A DNA stretch of 36,874 bases, from positions 1-36,874 of IMG/VR virus record IMGVR_UViG_3300049727_000045; one strand, written 5' to 3'. This DNA is from a virus. Position numbers and translations under genes: made by a program. The notes beneath the pieces are model-generated. The model ran no database searches, was not told the origin of the DNA, and saw only the letters and a list, made by a program, of their open reading frames with translations. Below are positions 11,853 through 19,617 of this stretch, piece after piece (position 1 is the stretch's first letter; every line of letters begins with the position of its first letter).

Positions 11853-13958
11853 ATGCTAGTAGCACAAAAATACCAAGACCGCTTACCAAAAATCAAGAAT
11901 CGTGTACGTAATGCGCATGATTACTTTAGAGAAAATTACGATCGTTACAATGAATTTATCAGATTTGTATTTGAATCAAATCTTACTGGCGATGAAGTAA
12001 CATTGCTGCAAACCATGAATCGTCCCCAATTAGAATTTAATACATTAGAAGCACGCATTAGTCGATTACTTGGTGAATTTAGCAAGCAAGAGCCTGATGT
12101 GATTCTTACTGCAGATGATGAAGCTAAAGCCGATTGGCTTACCATGAAAGTAATCGAACAGCATTTGCGGCACGTTTTGCTGGATGTTGATAATGAGCAT
12201 ACTAGATACCAAGTGTATAAAGATTTATTAGCTGGTGGTTTTTCGGTTATTAAGGTCTATACCGATTATGCCAACTCAATGTCAATGGACCAGGTCATTA
12301 AATTTATAAGAGCTGAACCTACCTTGTGTGTCTTCGATAAAATCGCACGGATGTCACACAAAGGCGATGGCGGTTGGTGTGCTGAACTTTTCCCAAAAAG
12401 CAAAGAAGATTTTCAAGATGAATTTCCCGAAGCAAAGACAAGCGCTATAAGTTTTAGCCGTGATTTCTCAGGTTTTAATTGGTCATACATTAATGACAAC
12501 TCTGAGATTATTTTAGTTGCTGATTACTATGAGAAAGTTAGGCGCCATCAAACGATTGTTAAAGTTCGCGATGACAATGATCCATCCGGAAAAGTCATGA
12601 CATTAGAAGCTTATAACAAACTCGTCGATGAATGGGATGATATTACTGTTCCACCTGCTCAAATTGGCAAACCTAGAAAGACTATGATTGACCGAATAGA
12701 TCGCTATCGTGTTATTGATAATCAGGTTTTAGAATATGAACAAACTGATTACACGATGCTGCCTCTTGTATTCGTTGATGGTTCTAGTGTTATGGTAAAG
12801 ACACCTAAGAATGGCAATATTAGACAAGTATGTAGACCATATGTTTACAATGCTAAGGGCGCGCAAAGGTTAAAGAACTTTGCAGGTATTGCATTAGCAA
12901 ATGAAATTGAGAACGCTACTCAAGCTAAACTTATGGTTGCAAAAGAAGCAATGCCGAAAGAGGAAGAATTGCTAGATGCATACAAGAACCCTCAATCTGC
13001 TAACGTTTACGTATTCAACTCAGTTCATGAATCTAATCCTGAGATGCCAATTAGCAATCCGATTCGTGAAGTTCAGAAAGTTCCAGCTCCTCCAGAAATT
13101 GTGCAGGCGTTTACCGGCGCTGATGGTTTAATTGAACAAGTTCTAGGCTCTTACGATGCTAGCCTTGGGATTAATAATAACCAGCTATCTGGTATTGCTA
13201 TTGTTGAAGGCGCTACACAATCTAATTCGGCTGCTATGCCGTATGTGGTTGGTTTTATGCAGGGATTGCAACGAGCCTCGCAGATTTATGTGGATTTATT
13301 GCCTAAGTATTATACTACTCCAAGAACAATCCCAATATTAGATGCTGAGGGTAAACGTAACTTTGTTAAGATTAATACCGATGACGGAATGCCTTTTGAC
13401 TTTGATACAAATGCATTGAATGTTGTAGTTAAAGCAGGCGCTAGCTTCCAAATACAAAAATCACGTACCATTAATATGGTTAAAGATATGATGGGAATGT
13501 CGCCACAATTCGCTGAATTTATCTCAAGCAAAGGATTAAATTTCGTTCTTGATAATATGGAAGGACGCGGTATCGAGCAACTTAAATCCATGGTCGATGA
13601 GTGGCAGCAAGAACAAGAGAAAATGAAACAACAAGCCATGCAAATGCAACAACAAGAGATGCAAAATAATCCAGCTATGGTTAAACTCAAAGTTGAGACG
13701 CAGAAATTGCAGCAAGATGCAGAGAAGAATAAAGCGCAACATATTGTTGATATGGAAAAGATTGCTGTTGAGCGTGAAAAGATTATGGCTGATAAGGAAA
13801 TTAGTGAACAACAAGCAGCTGTTCAATTGGTTAAAGCGCAAACAGAACGAATTGTTCATAAAGCCGATAACGAATTGAAGCATCATGACATGTCGCATAG
13901 ACATTTGCATGAAGCTATAAAGTTACATCATGAGACAACTAAACGGAGTGAAATATGA
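11853..13958 (+). CDS. P22-type portal protein
   Basis: A 701-aa protein, close to the 725 aa of P22 gp1. The N-terminus (NRVRNAHDYFRENYDRYNEF..NRPQLEFNTLEARISRLLGEF) and the core are those of P22-like portals, which form the dodecameric ring for DNA entry and tail attachment. Residues about 585-700 are a Gln/Met/Lys-rich coiled coil, like the P22 portal barrel extension. Its TGA overlaps the next ATG. The ribosome site is weak. Confidence 0.88.
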   Translation: MLVAQKYQDRLPKIKNRVRNAHDYFRENYDRYNEFIRFVFESNLTGDEVTLLQTMNRPQLEFNTLEARISRLLGEFSKQEPDVILTADDEAKADWLTMKVIEQHLRHVLLDVDNEHTRYQVYKDLLAGGFSVIKVYTDYANSMSMDQVIKFIRAEPTLCVFDKIARMSHKGDGGWCAELFPKSKEDFQDEFPEAKTSAISFSRDFSGFNWSYINDNSEIILVADYYEKVRRHQTIVKVRDDNDPSGKVMTLEAYNKLVDEWDDITVPPAQIGKPRKTMIDRIDRYRVIDNQVLEYEQTDYTMLPLVFVDGSSVMVKTPKNGNIRQVCRPYVYNAKGAQRLKNFAGIALANEIENATQAKLMVAKEAMPKEEELLDAYKNPQSANVYVFNSVHESNPEMPISNPIREVQKVPAPPEIVQAFTGADGLIEQVLGSYDASLGINNNQLSGIAIVEGATQSNSAAMPYVVGFMQGLQRASQIYVDLLPKYYTTPRTIPILDAEGKRNFVKINTDDGMPFDFDTNALNVVVKAGASFQIQKSRTINMVKDMMGMSPQFAEFISSKGLNFVLDNMEGRGIEQLKSMVDEWQQEQEKMKQQAMQMQQQEMQNNPAMVKLKVETQKLQQDAEKNKAQHIVDMEKIAVEREKIMADKEISEQQAAVQLVKAQTERIVHKADNELKHHDMSHRHLHEAIKLHHETTKRSEI

Positions 13959-14134
13959 ATAAGAAAATAACTTGGTCTGATTTGAATAATGCAACATTTG
14001 CAGAATTGAAAAAAACTTATAAATTGAATGATAAGCAGCTTGAAATGGGTGTCAGGAATCACCTGGATGGAGCGTCAGTCCAAGAAAAACGCGATATGTA
14101 TTCTAAAGTTTGGACGCCTGAAGAGAAGAGGTAA
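13955..14134 (+). CDS. Small protein downstream of the portal (59 aa)
   Basis: Starts MNKKITWSDLNNATFAELKK; helical and charged. ATGA overlap with the portal gene and GGAG 7-8 nt ahead. It is the first of a run of tiny genes between portal and scaffold. Function unknown. Confidence 0.6.
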   Translation: MNKKITWSDLNNATFAELKKTYKLNDKQLEMGVRNHLDGASVQEKRDMYSKVWTPEEKR

Positions 14135-14136
14135 AT

Positions 14137-14259
14137 ATGCCATTAATTAAAGGAGCTAAGCCTGGGACGAAAGGGTTTAAAAAGAATATAGAAACTGAAA
14201 TGAAAGCTGGAAAACCACAAAGGCAAAGTGTGGCAATTGCATACTCAGAAACCAAATAA
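14137..14259 (+). CDS. DUF6496-like phage miniprotein (40 aa)
   Basis: Starts MPLIKGAKPGTKGFKKNIET and ends AGKPQRQSVAIAYSETK. The GF..NI..E...GKPQ.Q.VAIAYS pattern is that of a very common small phage protein usually found beside head genes. Role unknown. Confidence 0.7.
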   Translation: MPLIKGAKPGTKGFKKNIETEMKAGKPQRQSVAIAYSETK

Positions 14260-14279
14260 AAAAAGAGGAGAAAGAAGAA

Positions 14280-14447
14280 ATGAAAGAACATGACAAGCAT
14301 ATGAAAATGGCTCATAAAAAAATGAAGGAAGCAGAAATGCATCATAAAAAAGCTCATGAAGCTATGATGAAAGAAGCAAAGCATGCCGATAAAAAAGAAG
14401 ATATGAAGATGTTAAAAAAGAGCGTCAAGAAAGATTGTATGAAATAA
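14280..14447 (+). CDS. Lys/Met/His-rich small protein (55 aa)
   Basis: Starts MKEHDKHMKMAHKKMKEAEM; composed largely of Lys, Met, His and Glu in one long helix. GAGGAGAAAG lies just upstream. The composition suggests a nucleic-acid or metal-binding peptide, perhaps packed with DNA, but this is a guess. Confidence 0.55.
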   Translation: MKEHDKHMKMAHKKMKEAEMHHKKAHEAMMKEAKHADKKEDMKMLKKSVKKDCMK

Positions 14448-14456
14448 GGACTGTTA

Positions 14457-14585
14457 ATGACGACCAAGGATTTACAAGATATATTACAAGCCATGCAAAT
14501 GTTACATGAACGTTTATTGCGTGTAGAGACATGGATGCTTAATGAGGACAAGAAAAATGAAGAAGAAAGAGAAAATTCCGGTTAA
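14457..14585 (+). CDS. Hypothetical miniprotein (42 aa)
   Basis: Starts MTTKDLQDILQAMQMLHERL; an amphipathic helix with an acidic tail. The next gene starts within its end in another frame. No strong ribosome site (AAGGA about 6 nt upstream). Unknown function. Confidence 0.45.
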   Translation: MTTKDLQDILQAMQMLHERLLRVETWMLNEDKKNEEERENSG

Positions 14586-14793
14586 TGGTAATGTTAATCC
14601 ATATGATAAGCGTGAAGTAAAATCTGCAAAGAAAGCTATGGCGTCGACTAATAAATCAGTTAAACCTGTGGCTAAAGATACAAATAAGACTCGTCGGAAA
14701 GAAACGAAAGAGCGGATTGCTGGTCCTTTGAGTAATGTGAAAAAACCTAGAGTCGGAAGTCCTGTGCCTAGAAAAAGCAAGAAAGGAGAATAA
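14557..14793 (+). CDS. Highly basic protein (78 aa)
   Basis: Starts MKKKEKIPVNGNVNPYDKRE, with about one third Lys/Arg. The start at 14557 is favoured by GAGGA 8 nt upstream; an ATG at 14542 would lie before that site. It is probably disordered and DNA or RNA binding. It overlaps the previous gene by 29 bases. Confidence 0.6.
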   Translation: MKKKEKIPVNGNVNPYDKREVKSAKKAMASTNKSVKPVAKDTNKTRRKETKERIAGPLSNVKKPRVGSPVPRKSKKGE

Positions 14794-14795
14794 TA

Positions 14796-14978
14796 ATGAG
14801 TTTTGTATCTGGTGTTATTATAAGTATGTTAGAGAAAGAATTGACTGCCCAAGGGCCTGAAGTTGAAGCTTATGTATTGCAATTACTTGGTACATTGTCG
14901 GCTGATATTGTTGCTTATGTCGAAAAAAAAATGAATCCGCAAGCTCCAGCGGCAGTCGTCCAAACGTCGGAGAGTTAA
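14796..14978 (+). CDS. Hypothetical protein (60 aa)
   Basis: Starts MSFVSGVIISMLEKELTAQG; two helices (VEAYVLQLLGTLSADIVAYVEKK) and a Pro/Ala-rich tail. Good AAAGGAG site. It lies one codon from its neighbours. No family is recognised. Confidence 0.6.
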   Translation: MSFVSGVIISMLEKELTAQGPEVEAYVLQLLGTLSADIVAYVEKKMNPQAPAAVVQTSES

Positions 14979-14979
14979 G

Positions 14980-15162
14980 ATGCCAGCACATTGGATCCAA
15001 GGAGCCACAAAGAATAAAGGTGCTCTTCACCGAAAACTTCATGTGCCAATGGGTGAGAAAATTAGTACGAAGAAGTTAGAAAAAGCTGAACATAGCAAGA
15101 ATCCAAAAGAACGTCGGGAAGCGAATTTAGCTAAAACCCTCAAAGGATTGCACAAGAAATAA
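14980..15162 (+). CDS. Conserved small phage protein WIQGATK...LHRKL (60 aa)
   Basis: Begins MPAHWIQGATKNKGALHRKL and continues with VPMGEKI and a basic EHSKNPKERREANLAKTLKG end. This pattern recurs in very many phages near the portal and scaffold genes, where its role is undefined. Strong basic charge. GGAG lies 7 nt upstream. Confidence 0.75.
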   Translation: MPAHWIQGATKNKGALHRKLHVPMGEKISTKKLEKAEHSKNPKERREANLAKTLKGLHKK

Positions 15163-15202
15163 TAAAGGTTTAAAATTTATTAAACTACACATAGGTGATG
15201 CC

Positions 15203-15424
15203 ATGGAATACAAATGCAAAGCAGGTATGATTGATAATCGTATGGTTAAAGACAACCATCAACAAGGTATAAGCCGTGTTCTTCAGCGTAAAAGCGAAAA
15301 GATGAAGGCTGATGTTGAAGGACACAAAGGTAGTATGGCTGGTGGTTGGAAGCATGGCAAAGGCGGTCATGAGCATGCTGGTTTCAAACGTTCTGATGCG
15401 TCTATGACGCCTCGTAAAGCATAA
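15203..15424 (+). CDS. Gly/Lys/His-rich small protein (73 aa)
   Basis: Starts MEYKCKAGMIDNRMVKDNHQ, with a second half rich in Gly, His and Lys (GGWKHGKGGHEHAGFKR). AGGTGA precedes the ATG. It is probably disordered and basic, like its neighbours, and may be a minor virion or assembly protein. Confidence 0.55.
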   Translation: MEYKCKAGMIDNRMVKDNHQQGISRVLQRKSEKMKADVEGHKGSMAGGWKHGKGGHEHAGFKRSDASMTPRKA

Positions 15425-15435
15425 GTGAGACAATA

Positions 15436-16440
15436 ATGGGCATTTTGCAAGCTCCAACACAATTAGCAGGTACTCCTGGTATTAAGCCTAATTTCAAATA
15501 CATGACTACTACTGATAGCTATGCGACGATCACTGCTGCGGGCTATCTTAATCAACCATCATTAGAAGTAACACCTGTCGGTCAGGGTGATGTTATCCAG
15601 TGTTTATATTCGGTAACTATTCCGGCTGGGACTTCCACTTATGGTGTATTTACAGTTTCTATTGCTGCCGGTACTGGCATAATTACACTCGTGCCTTGGG
15701 GTGGTGATAGTGGTGTTGTATTACCTACGATTGCTAATCATATTGCTACGTATACCAATACTACAGGTACTATCGGCGAAGATGCGGCTACTGCGATTAA
15801 TGGTGGTAATATTCAAGCCGGTCTAAGTGGTACTGCTGGTACAGTTGCATCTTTCCCTGCTACTGCTTCTAAAGGTTCATTAGTTTTAGCGGCTGTTGCA
15901 AATACTGGAAATACCGTTACAACAATTAGTAACGTTGCAATGGGCCAAGCTTCAGTAGTTAGTATTCCTGATCCAGGCGCTGCGACTGCTGATTTCGTAG
16001 TAGCTCCTGCAGCCTTAGTTTCTGGTAATTTAATTCAAGCCTCAGGAACTGCAGGCCTTGTTGCTGATGCTGGAATTGCTACGACCAACGTGATGTCAAA
16101 AATTGCATCTAACGTACTGTCTGGCGCTGGTCAAATTACATTAGCTAAAGTAAATGGGACTGAAGCAACTAATGCAGTAACTGCAAGCGGCAATGCTGGA
16201 GTAATTACAACTTCATCATTAACAACCGCCGGCGGTGCTACATACGCTATTACTTGGACAAACACCAAGATAACAGCAACATCTGTGTTTACTTTCTGTA
16301 TTCAAGGTGGAACAAATACAACTCAAAATATTACATTTACTTGCGTGCCTGGAACAGGTACAGCAACGCTGACGATTTATAACAATACAGCAGCTACAGC
16401 ACTAAATGGCACTATTTTAATTGGGTATACTGTTCTATAA
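15436..16440 (+). CDS. Beta-rich structural protein (334 aa)
   Basis: Low-complexity, Ala/Thr/Gly/Val-rich with almost no charged residues, the composition of a surface-exposed beta structure. The opening (MGILQAPTQLAGTPGIKPNF) has no signal peptide. Position between the portal cluster and the scaffold, and the strong terminator right after it, suggest a virion protein such as a head decoration protein made in large amounts. There is no family match by eye; a fibre fragment is the alternative. Confidence 0.6.
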   Translation: MGILQAPTQLAGTPGIKPNFKYMTTTDSYATITAAGYLNQPSLEVTPVGQGDVIQCLYSVTIPAGTSTYGVFTVSIAAGTGIITLVPWGGDSGVVLPTIANHIATYTNTTGTIGEDAATAINGGNIQAGLSGTAGTVASFPATASKGSLVLAAVANTGNTVTTISNVAMGQASVVSIPDPGAATADFVVAPAALVSGNLIQASGTAGLVADAGIATTNVMSKIASNVLSGAGQITLAKVNGTEATNAVTASGNAGVITTSSLTTAGGATYAITWTNTKITATSVFTFCIQGGTNTTQNITFTCVPGTGTATLTIYNNTAATALNGTILIGYTVL

Positions 16441-16448
16441 TTACTAGG

Positions 16449-16501
16449 GCCCGCAACCTCATAACTTAAAATGTTGTGGCTAATATTGCGGGCTTTTTTT
16501 T
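16449..16501. terminator. Bidirectional rho-independent terminator
   Basis: GCCCGCAA (16449-16456) pairs with TTGCGGGC (16486-16493), followed by eight T residues. Part of the loop can also pair (CAAC with GTTG). It ends the rightward transcript of the 334-aa gene and overlaps the 3' end of the leftward gene at 16500. Confidence 0.85.
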
Positions 16502-17078
16502 AGAATATTATTTTTGTTGGTTCTTCTACGTTTTTATAGAGCTCATGTTTCCTCAATGTTTTGTCGCTTAACTTTAGTAGCTCTTCATATTTCTTTTTAA
16601 GTTCAAGTATTTCAATTATGCGCAAATCGCATTCATTCTTAATTAATCCTTTCGCACCTTCTGTGATATTCTTAACTTCTTTAGAAAATCCCTCTATTTT
16701 TTCATTCAGAGGTAACTGTAGTTCTTGGGCTTTTTGTCCAAGCTCAATGGCGAGTTTAACACTATCTTTGACTTCATAAAGTGTATCTTTTTTGATACTT
16801 GCATAATCTTCGCGTATATTCTCGAGTTCTGTTCTGGTGTCTTGCAGGTATTGTTCATTATGAGCTTTGATAGTCCTAAACTCTGTGCGAATCTTTGTAT
16901 ACTTCTTATCCATTGATTGGTCTTTGAGGTTAATTTCATTGAGTGTGCCATCCACATCATGAATCTGCGCTCTTATTTTGTTTTCAATCGGTTTCCATAT
17001 CTCCATGAATATCTTTTCAATATGCGTTTCAATAATCTGTTTTATTTTACTCTCATTGATGCTAAGTTCCTTATTCAT
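16500..17078 (-). CDS. Coiled-coil protein of the leftward insert
   Basis: A 192-aa protein, helical almost throughout, with heptad-like stretches from about residue 45 to 175, no membrane segment and no Cys-rich site. It starts MNKELSINESKIKQIIETHI and overlaps the AlpA-like gene by 4 bases (ATGA). Opposite strand to the surrounding late genes, so it is an independently transcribed insert. It might be a host-modifying or exclusion protein; nothing in the sequence decides this. Confidence 0.65.
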   Translation of the reverse strand: MNKELSINESKIKQIIETHIEKIFMEIWKPIENKIRAQIHDVDGTLNEINLKDQSMDKKYTKIRTEFRTIKAHNEQYLQDTRTELENIREDYASIKKDTLYEVKDSVKLAIELGQKAQELQLPLNEKIEGFSKEVKNITEGAKGLIKNECDLRIIEILELKKKYEELLKLSDKTLRKHELYKNVEEPTKIIF

Positions 17079-17275
17079 TCTTTTTCCTTCATCTTATTTT
17101 TAAACCATTTATCAGTCTCATCCAGTGGATATAAGACCCTTCCATGATTACGTAACTGTATAAAATGCGGACCATAACCTTGTGCTCTTGCTCGATTAAA
17201 CCAAGATGAAGAATATCCGTAACGCTGAGCGGCTTCTTTCTCGGTCAAATACATATCTCCAATCATCTCAATCAT
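17075..17275 (-). CDS. AlpA/excisionase-like DNA-binding protein
   Basis: A 66-aa winged-helix protein: MYLTEKEAAQRYGYSSSWF (about residues 8-26), then the wing HGRVLYPLDETDKWFK. This is the AlpA/HTH_17 layout of small phage regulators and excisionases. With no integrase in the genome, a transcriptional role is more likely. Start at 17275 with AGGGA 6 nt upstream. The gene is divergent from the scaffold/coat genes, with a palindrome between them. Confidence 0.75.
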   Translation of the reverse strand: MIEMIGDMYLTEKEAAQRYGYSSSWFNRARAQGYGPHFIQLRNHGRVLYPLDETDKWFKNKMKEKE

Positions 17276-17310
17276 ATCAAATCCCTATTTTGACACATTT
17301 TTCATATTCT

Positions 17311-17339
17311 ATCGTACTATTTTTTGCTAAGCCATTCAA
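17311..17339 (-). promoter_or_regulatory. Promoter of the leftward two-gene insert
   Basis: On the minus strand TTGAAT (17339-17334), a 17-nt spacer and TACGAT (17316-17311). It overlaps the rightward promoter at 17324-17352. Confidence 0.45.
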
Positions 17340-17352
17340 TAGAATCTATAGT
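17324..17352 (+). promoter_or_regulatory. Promoter of the scaffold/coat unit
   Basis: TTGCTA (17324-17329), a 17-nt spacer and TATAGT (17347-17352) form a good sigma70 pair directed at the scaffold and coat genes. The expected transcription start falls in the palindrome at 17359-17368. Confidence 0.55.
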
Positions 17353-17358
17353 TCTTCT

Positions 17359-17368
17359 AACAATTGTT
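17359..17368. promoter_or_regulatory. Palindrome AACAATTGTT at the expected transcription start
   Basis: A perfect 10-bp palindrome downstream of the rightward -10 and upstream of the leftward -35. It is a plausible operator for the AlpA-like protein encoded next door, and differs from the ATGATA-N7-TATCAT sites. Confidence 0.4.
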
Positions 17369-17490
17369 GATAGATGTAGACTCGTGACATATAGCGAGGA
17401 GTGGTATTTACCGCGGCAGCGGGGAAACGGCCAAGGGACCCATACTTTGATTTGGGGCATAAGCGTAGCGGCGTTAATAGCTAGAAGGGA
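17369..17490 (+). other. Long GC-richer leader of the scaffold/coat mRNA
   Basis: About 120 bases clearly richer in G and C than the flanks lie between the promoter and the ribosome site. Short stems are visible: CTCG/CGAG (17381-17384, 17395-17398), GTGGT/ACCGC (17401-17405, 17410-17414, one G-U pair), CCGC/GCGG (17411-17414, alternative, with 17419-17422) and a CCCA/TGGG pair. A GTG-started frame also runs through it. It may be a structured 5' untranslated region that stabilises or controls the coat mRNA. Confidence 0.35.
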
Positions 17491-17497
17491 GTAATTG

Positions 17498-18196
17498 ATG
17501 GAAGAAGTGTTAGGTCAAAATGTAGAAAGCGTATCATCACCAGTTTCAGAATCATCTACTCCTGGTGAGAAGATGTTAAGACAGTCTGAGGTTAATGATA
17601 TTGTTGGTCGAGCTAAACAGGATGCGGCAAGCCGAGCGGTTGAACAATATAAACGCTCCCAAGAAACGAGCAGCCAAAACCAATCCACTCAACACTCACC
17701 ACAAATGAGCGAAGAGCGTTTTCGTCAGGTCGCAGCGGAAGAGGCCCAGCGTGTTCGCGATCAAGAACGATCAGAATGGCAGACAAAGTCAGAAACTGAA
17801 AATGCACAACGAATCGTGAAAAGTTTTTACGATAAGATGGCAGCTGGCAAAGAGAAATACGACGACTTTGATAAGGTTACAGGCGAAATTGATTTGCAGA
17901 CTTTCCCTAATGTTGTTCAGCTTTTAGCAGAGCACTTAGATAATCCGCATGATGTTTTGTATGAGTTTGGCAAGAATGCTCTGAAAATGGAGCAGCTCGA
18001 ACGATTAGCTGAGCGATCACCAAGAATGGCGATTGCAGAGGCAAGACGTATGGCCGAATCCATTAAAGCAAATGATTCCGCTCAAGGCCGAAGAACACCT
18101 AATGCACCACTAAGTCAACAACGACCTTCTAACGTCGGAACGGATTCAGGTACTGCCCTGTCTATGCGCGATTTAAAGGCAAGATATAAAGGCTAA
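17498..18196 (+). CDS. Capsid scaffolding protein
   Basis: A 232-aa hydrophilic protein rich in Gln, Ser, Glu and Arg, with long helices (residues 25-110 and 150-190) and a basic C-terminus (MRDLKARYKG). The length, the composition, the position directly before the coat gene and the basic tail match scaffolds such as P22 gp8, whose basic C-terminal helix-turn-helix binds coat. The ATG at 17498 follows AGAAGGGAG. Identity rests on these features, not on close sequence similarity. Confidence 0.7.
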   Translation: MEEVLGQNVESVSSPVSESSTPGEKMLRQSEVNDIVGRAKQDAASRAVEQYKRSQETSSQNQSTQHSPQMSEERFRQVAAEEAQRVRDQERSEWQTKSETENAQRIVKSFYDKMAAGKEKYDDFDKVTGEIDLQTFPNVVQLLAEHLDNPHDVLYEFGKNALKMEQLERLAERSPRMAIAEARRMAESIKANDSAQGRRTPNAPLSQQRPSNVGTDSGTALSMRDLKARYKG

Positions 18197-18241
18197 ATAC
18201 CTGCTATCCGACCTATTCATTTATAGTTAGGAGCAGCCCAA

Positions 18242-19558
18242 ATGGCAACTTTTCCCGCAAATTTACTGCAACAGGTACAAACATACCAGCGTTCTGGTTT
18301 GGCCCTGTTGCAAAATCTATGCTGTCATATATCAACAGCAAATACACGTTTCAAAGACTTCGATGAAATCCAAGCAAACTTGGGATCAGTCGTAACATTT
18401 GACTTACCACCAAGAGCCACAACTGTTGCTGGTCTTGTTGCATCATTCCAACCTGCTGTACAACGTGTACAGACATTGGCGTGCGACCAAGCGAATAACA
18501 GTTCGTTCGCAGTTACTTCACAACAACGTATCTTCAACTTAGAAAAAGGTGAAGAAGATTACATGCGTGTGTTTGGTAAATCTTTCATTGCTGAACTTGC
18601 AACTCAAGTTGAAGGCAACATTGCTTTAAACTGGGATTCAGGTGTAGTCAGTCAAGTGGATGGAACTACAAACGTATTCTCTGGTCCTTATCGTTATTTC
18701 GGTAATGGCTCAACAGCGCTAACTTCTTACCAGCAATTAGCTCAAGCCATTATGTTCTTCAAGAACTATGGATCTGTTGCTGAAGGTATTAAAGTTTACT
18801 TGCCAGACACTGTTGTTCCTGCAATTGTTGGTAATGGTTTAAACCAATTCGTTCCTAATCGAAATGATGATATCGCAATGTCATGGGAAGTGGGTGATTT
18901 TGGTACTCCATTAGTTAAATACTATCAATCAAACTTAATGCCTATTCACGTATCTGGTAATACAGGCGTATTGGGACAAACTTTGACTGTAGTTTCTACT
19001 AACGATCCAAGCGGACAAAACGTTACTCAAATCACATTAAGTGGAGCGAGTACTAGCGATGCAAATGCCGTTTTTGCTGGTGACTTATTCCAGTTTAATG
19101 ATGGTGTTTCTGGTCAGCCCAACATGAGATATTTGACTTTCATTGGTCATTTCCCATCAGCCAACCCTGTGCAAGTACGAGCTGTTGCAAATTCTGCTTC
19201 GAACTCAAGCGGCAACGTTACTATTACGATTACACCTGCGCTTAACTGGGCTGGCGGTCAAGACCAAAACTTGAATAATCCAATAGCAGCTGGCATGCAA
19301 ATGAGCGGCCTGCCTTCGCATCGTTGTGGTGGTATTTTAGGTGGTGAAGCGTTCTATTTAGCTATGCCTCAGTTACCTGAACAATCTCCTTACGACACAG
19401 CGAATGAGTATGATGAAGACACAGGTTGTTCATTGCGTTTGACCTATGGTTCTCTATTCGGTCAAAACCAAACAGGTATGATTTATGACGAGACCCATGG
19501 TTCAGTCATCGTGCCTGAATATTCAATGAGGTTTATTATTCCTCTTTCTCAGGGATAA
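18242..19558 (+). CDS. Major capsid protein, P22 coat-like
   Basis: A 438-aa protein, close to P22 gp5 at 430. The N-terminal helix (MATFPANLLQQVQTYQRSGL) is followed by the HK97-fold core pattern seen in P22-type coats, including ITFDLPPR-like VVTFDLPPRATT and the RIFNLEKGEEDYMRVFGKSF segment. The middle (about 230-350) is Gly/Ser/Asn-rich, consistent with an inserted surface domain. The TAGGAG site is strong. A UUCG hairpin follows the stop codon, fitting a highly expressed mRNA. Confidence 0.85.
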   Translation: MATFPANLLQQVQTYQRSGLALLQNLCCHISTANTRFKDFDEIQANLGSVVTFDLPPRATTVAGLVASFQPAVQRVQTLACDQANNSSFAVTSQQRIFNLEKGEEDYMRVFGKSFIAELATQVEGNIALNWDSGVVSQVDGTTNVFSGPYRYFGNGSTALTSYQQLAQAIMFFKNYGSVAEGIKVYLPDTVVPAIVGNGLNQFVPNRNDDIAMSWEVGDFGTPLVKYYQSNLMPIHVSGNTGVLGQTLTVVSTNDPSGQNVTQITLSGASTSDANAVFAGDLFQFNDGVSGQPNMRYLTFIGHFPSANPVQVRAVANSASNSSGNVTITITPALNWAGGQDQNLNNPIAAGMQMSGLPSHRCGGILGGEAFYLAMPQLPEQSPYDTANEYDEDTGCSLRLTYGSLFGQNQTGMIYDETHGSVIVPEYSMRFIIPLSQG

Positions 19559-19572
19559 AGGTTGATCCGGTA

Positions 19573-19590
19573 GGAGGGTTTCGGCCCTCC
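19573..19590 (+). other. Hairpin with a UUCG tetraloop after the coat gene
   Basis: GGAGGGT-TTCG-GCCCTCC folds into a 7-bp stem (last pair U-G) capped by the exceptionally stable UUCG loop, 14 bases after the coat stop. There is no T tract, so it is more likely a block to 3' exonucleases or a translation insulator than a terminator. Confidence 0.65.
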
Positions 19591-19617
19591 ATAGTTCAAA
19601 GATTGATGGGGAAAAAC

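Noticed and set aside
13536-13910. Long antisense frames opposite the portal C-terminus
   Set aside because: They mirror the Gln/Lys/Met-rich coiled coil and have Leu/His-rich low-complexity products; no ribosome sites.
17401-17484. GTG-started frames in the leader of the scaffold gene as a real gene
   Set aside because: More than one phase is open, there is no properly spaced ribosome site and codon use is unlike this phage; kept only as a leader-peptide possibility.
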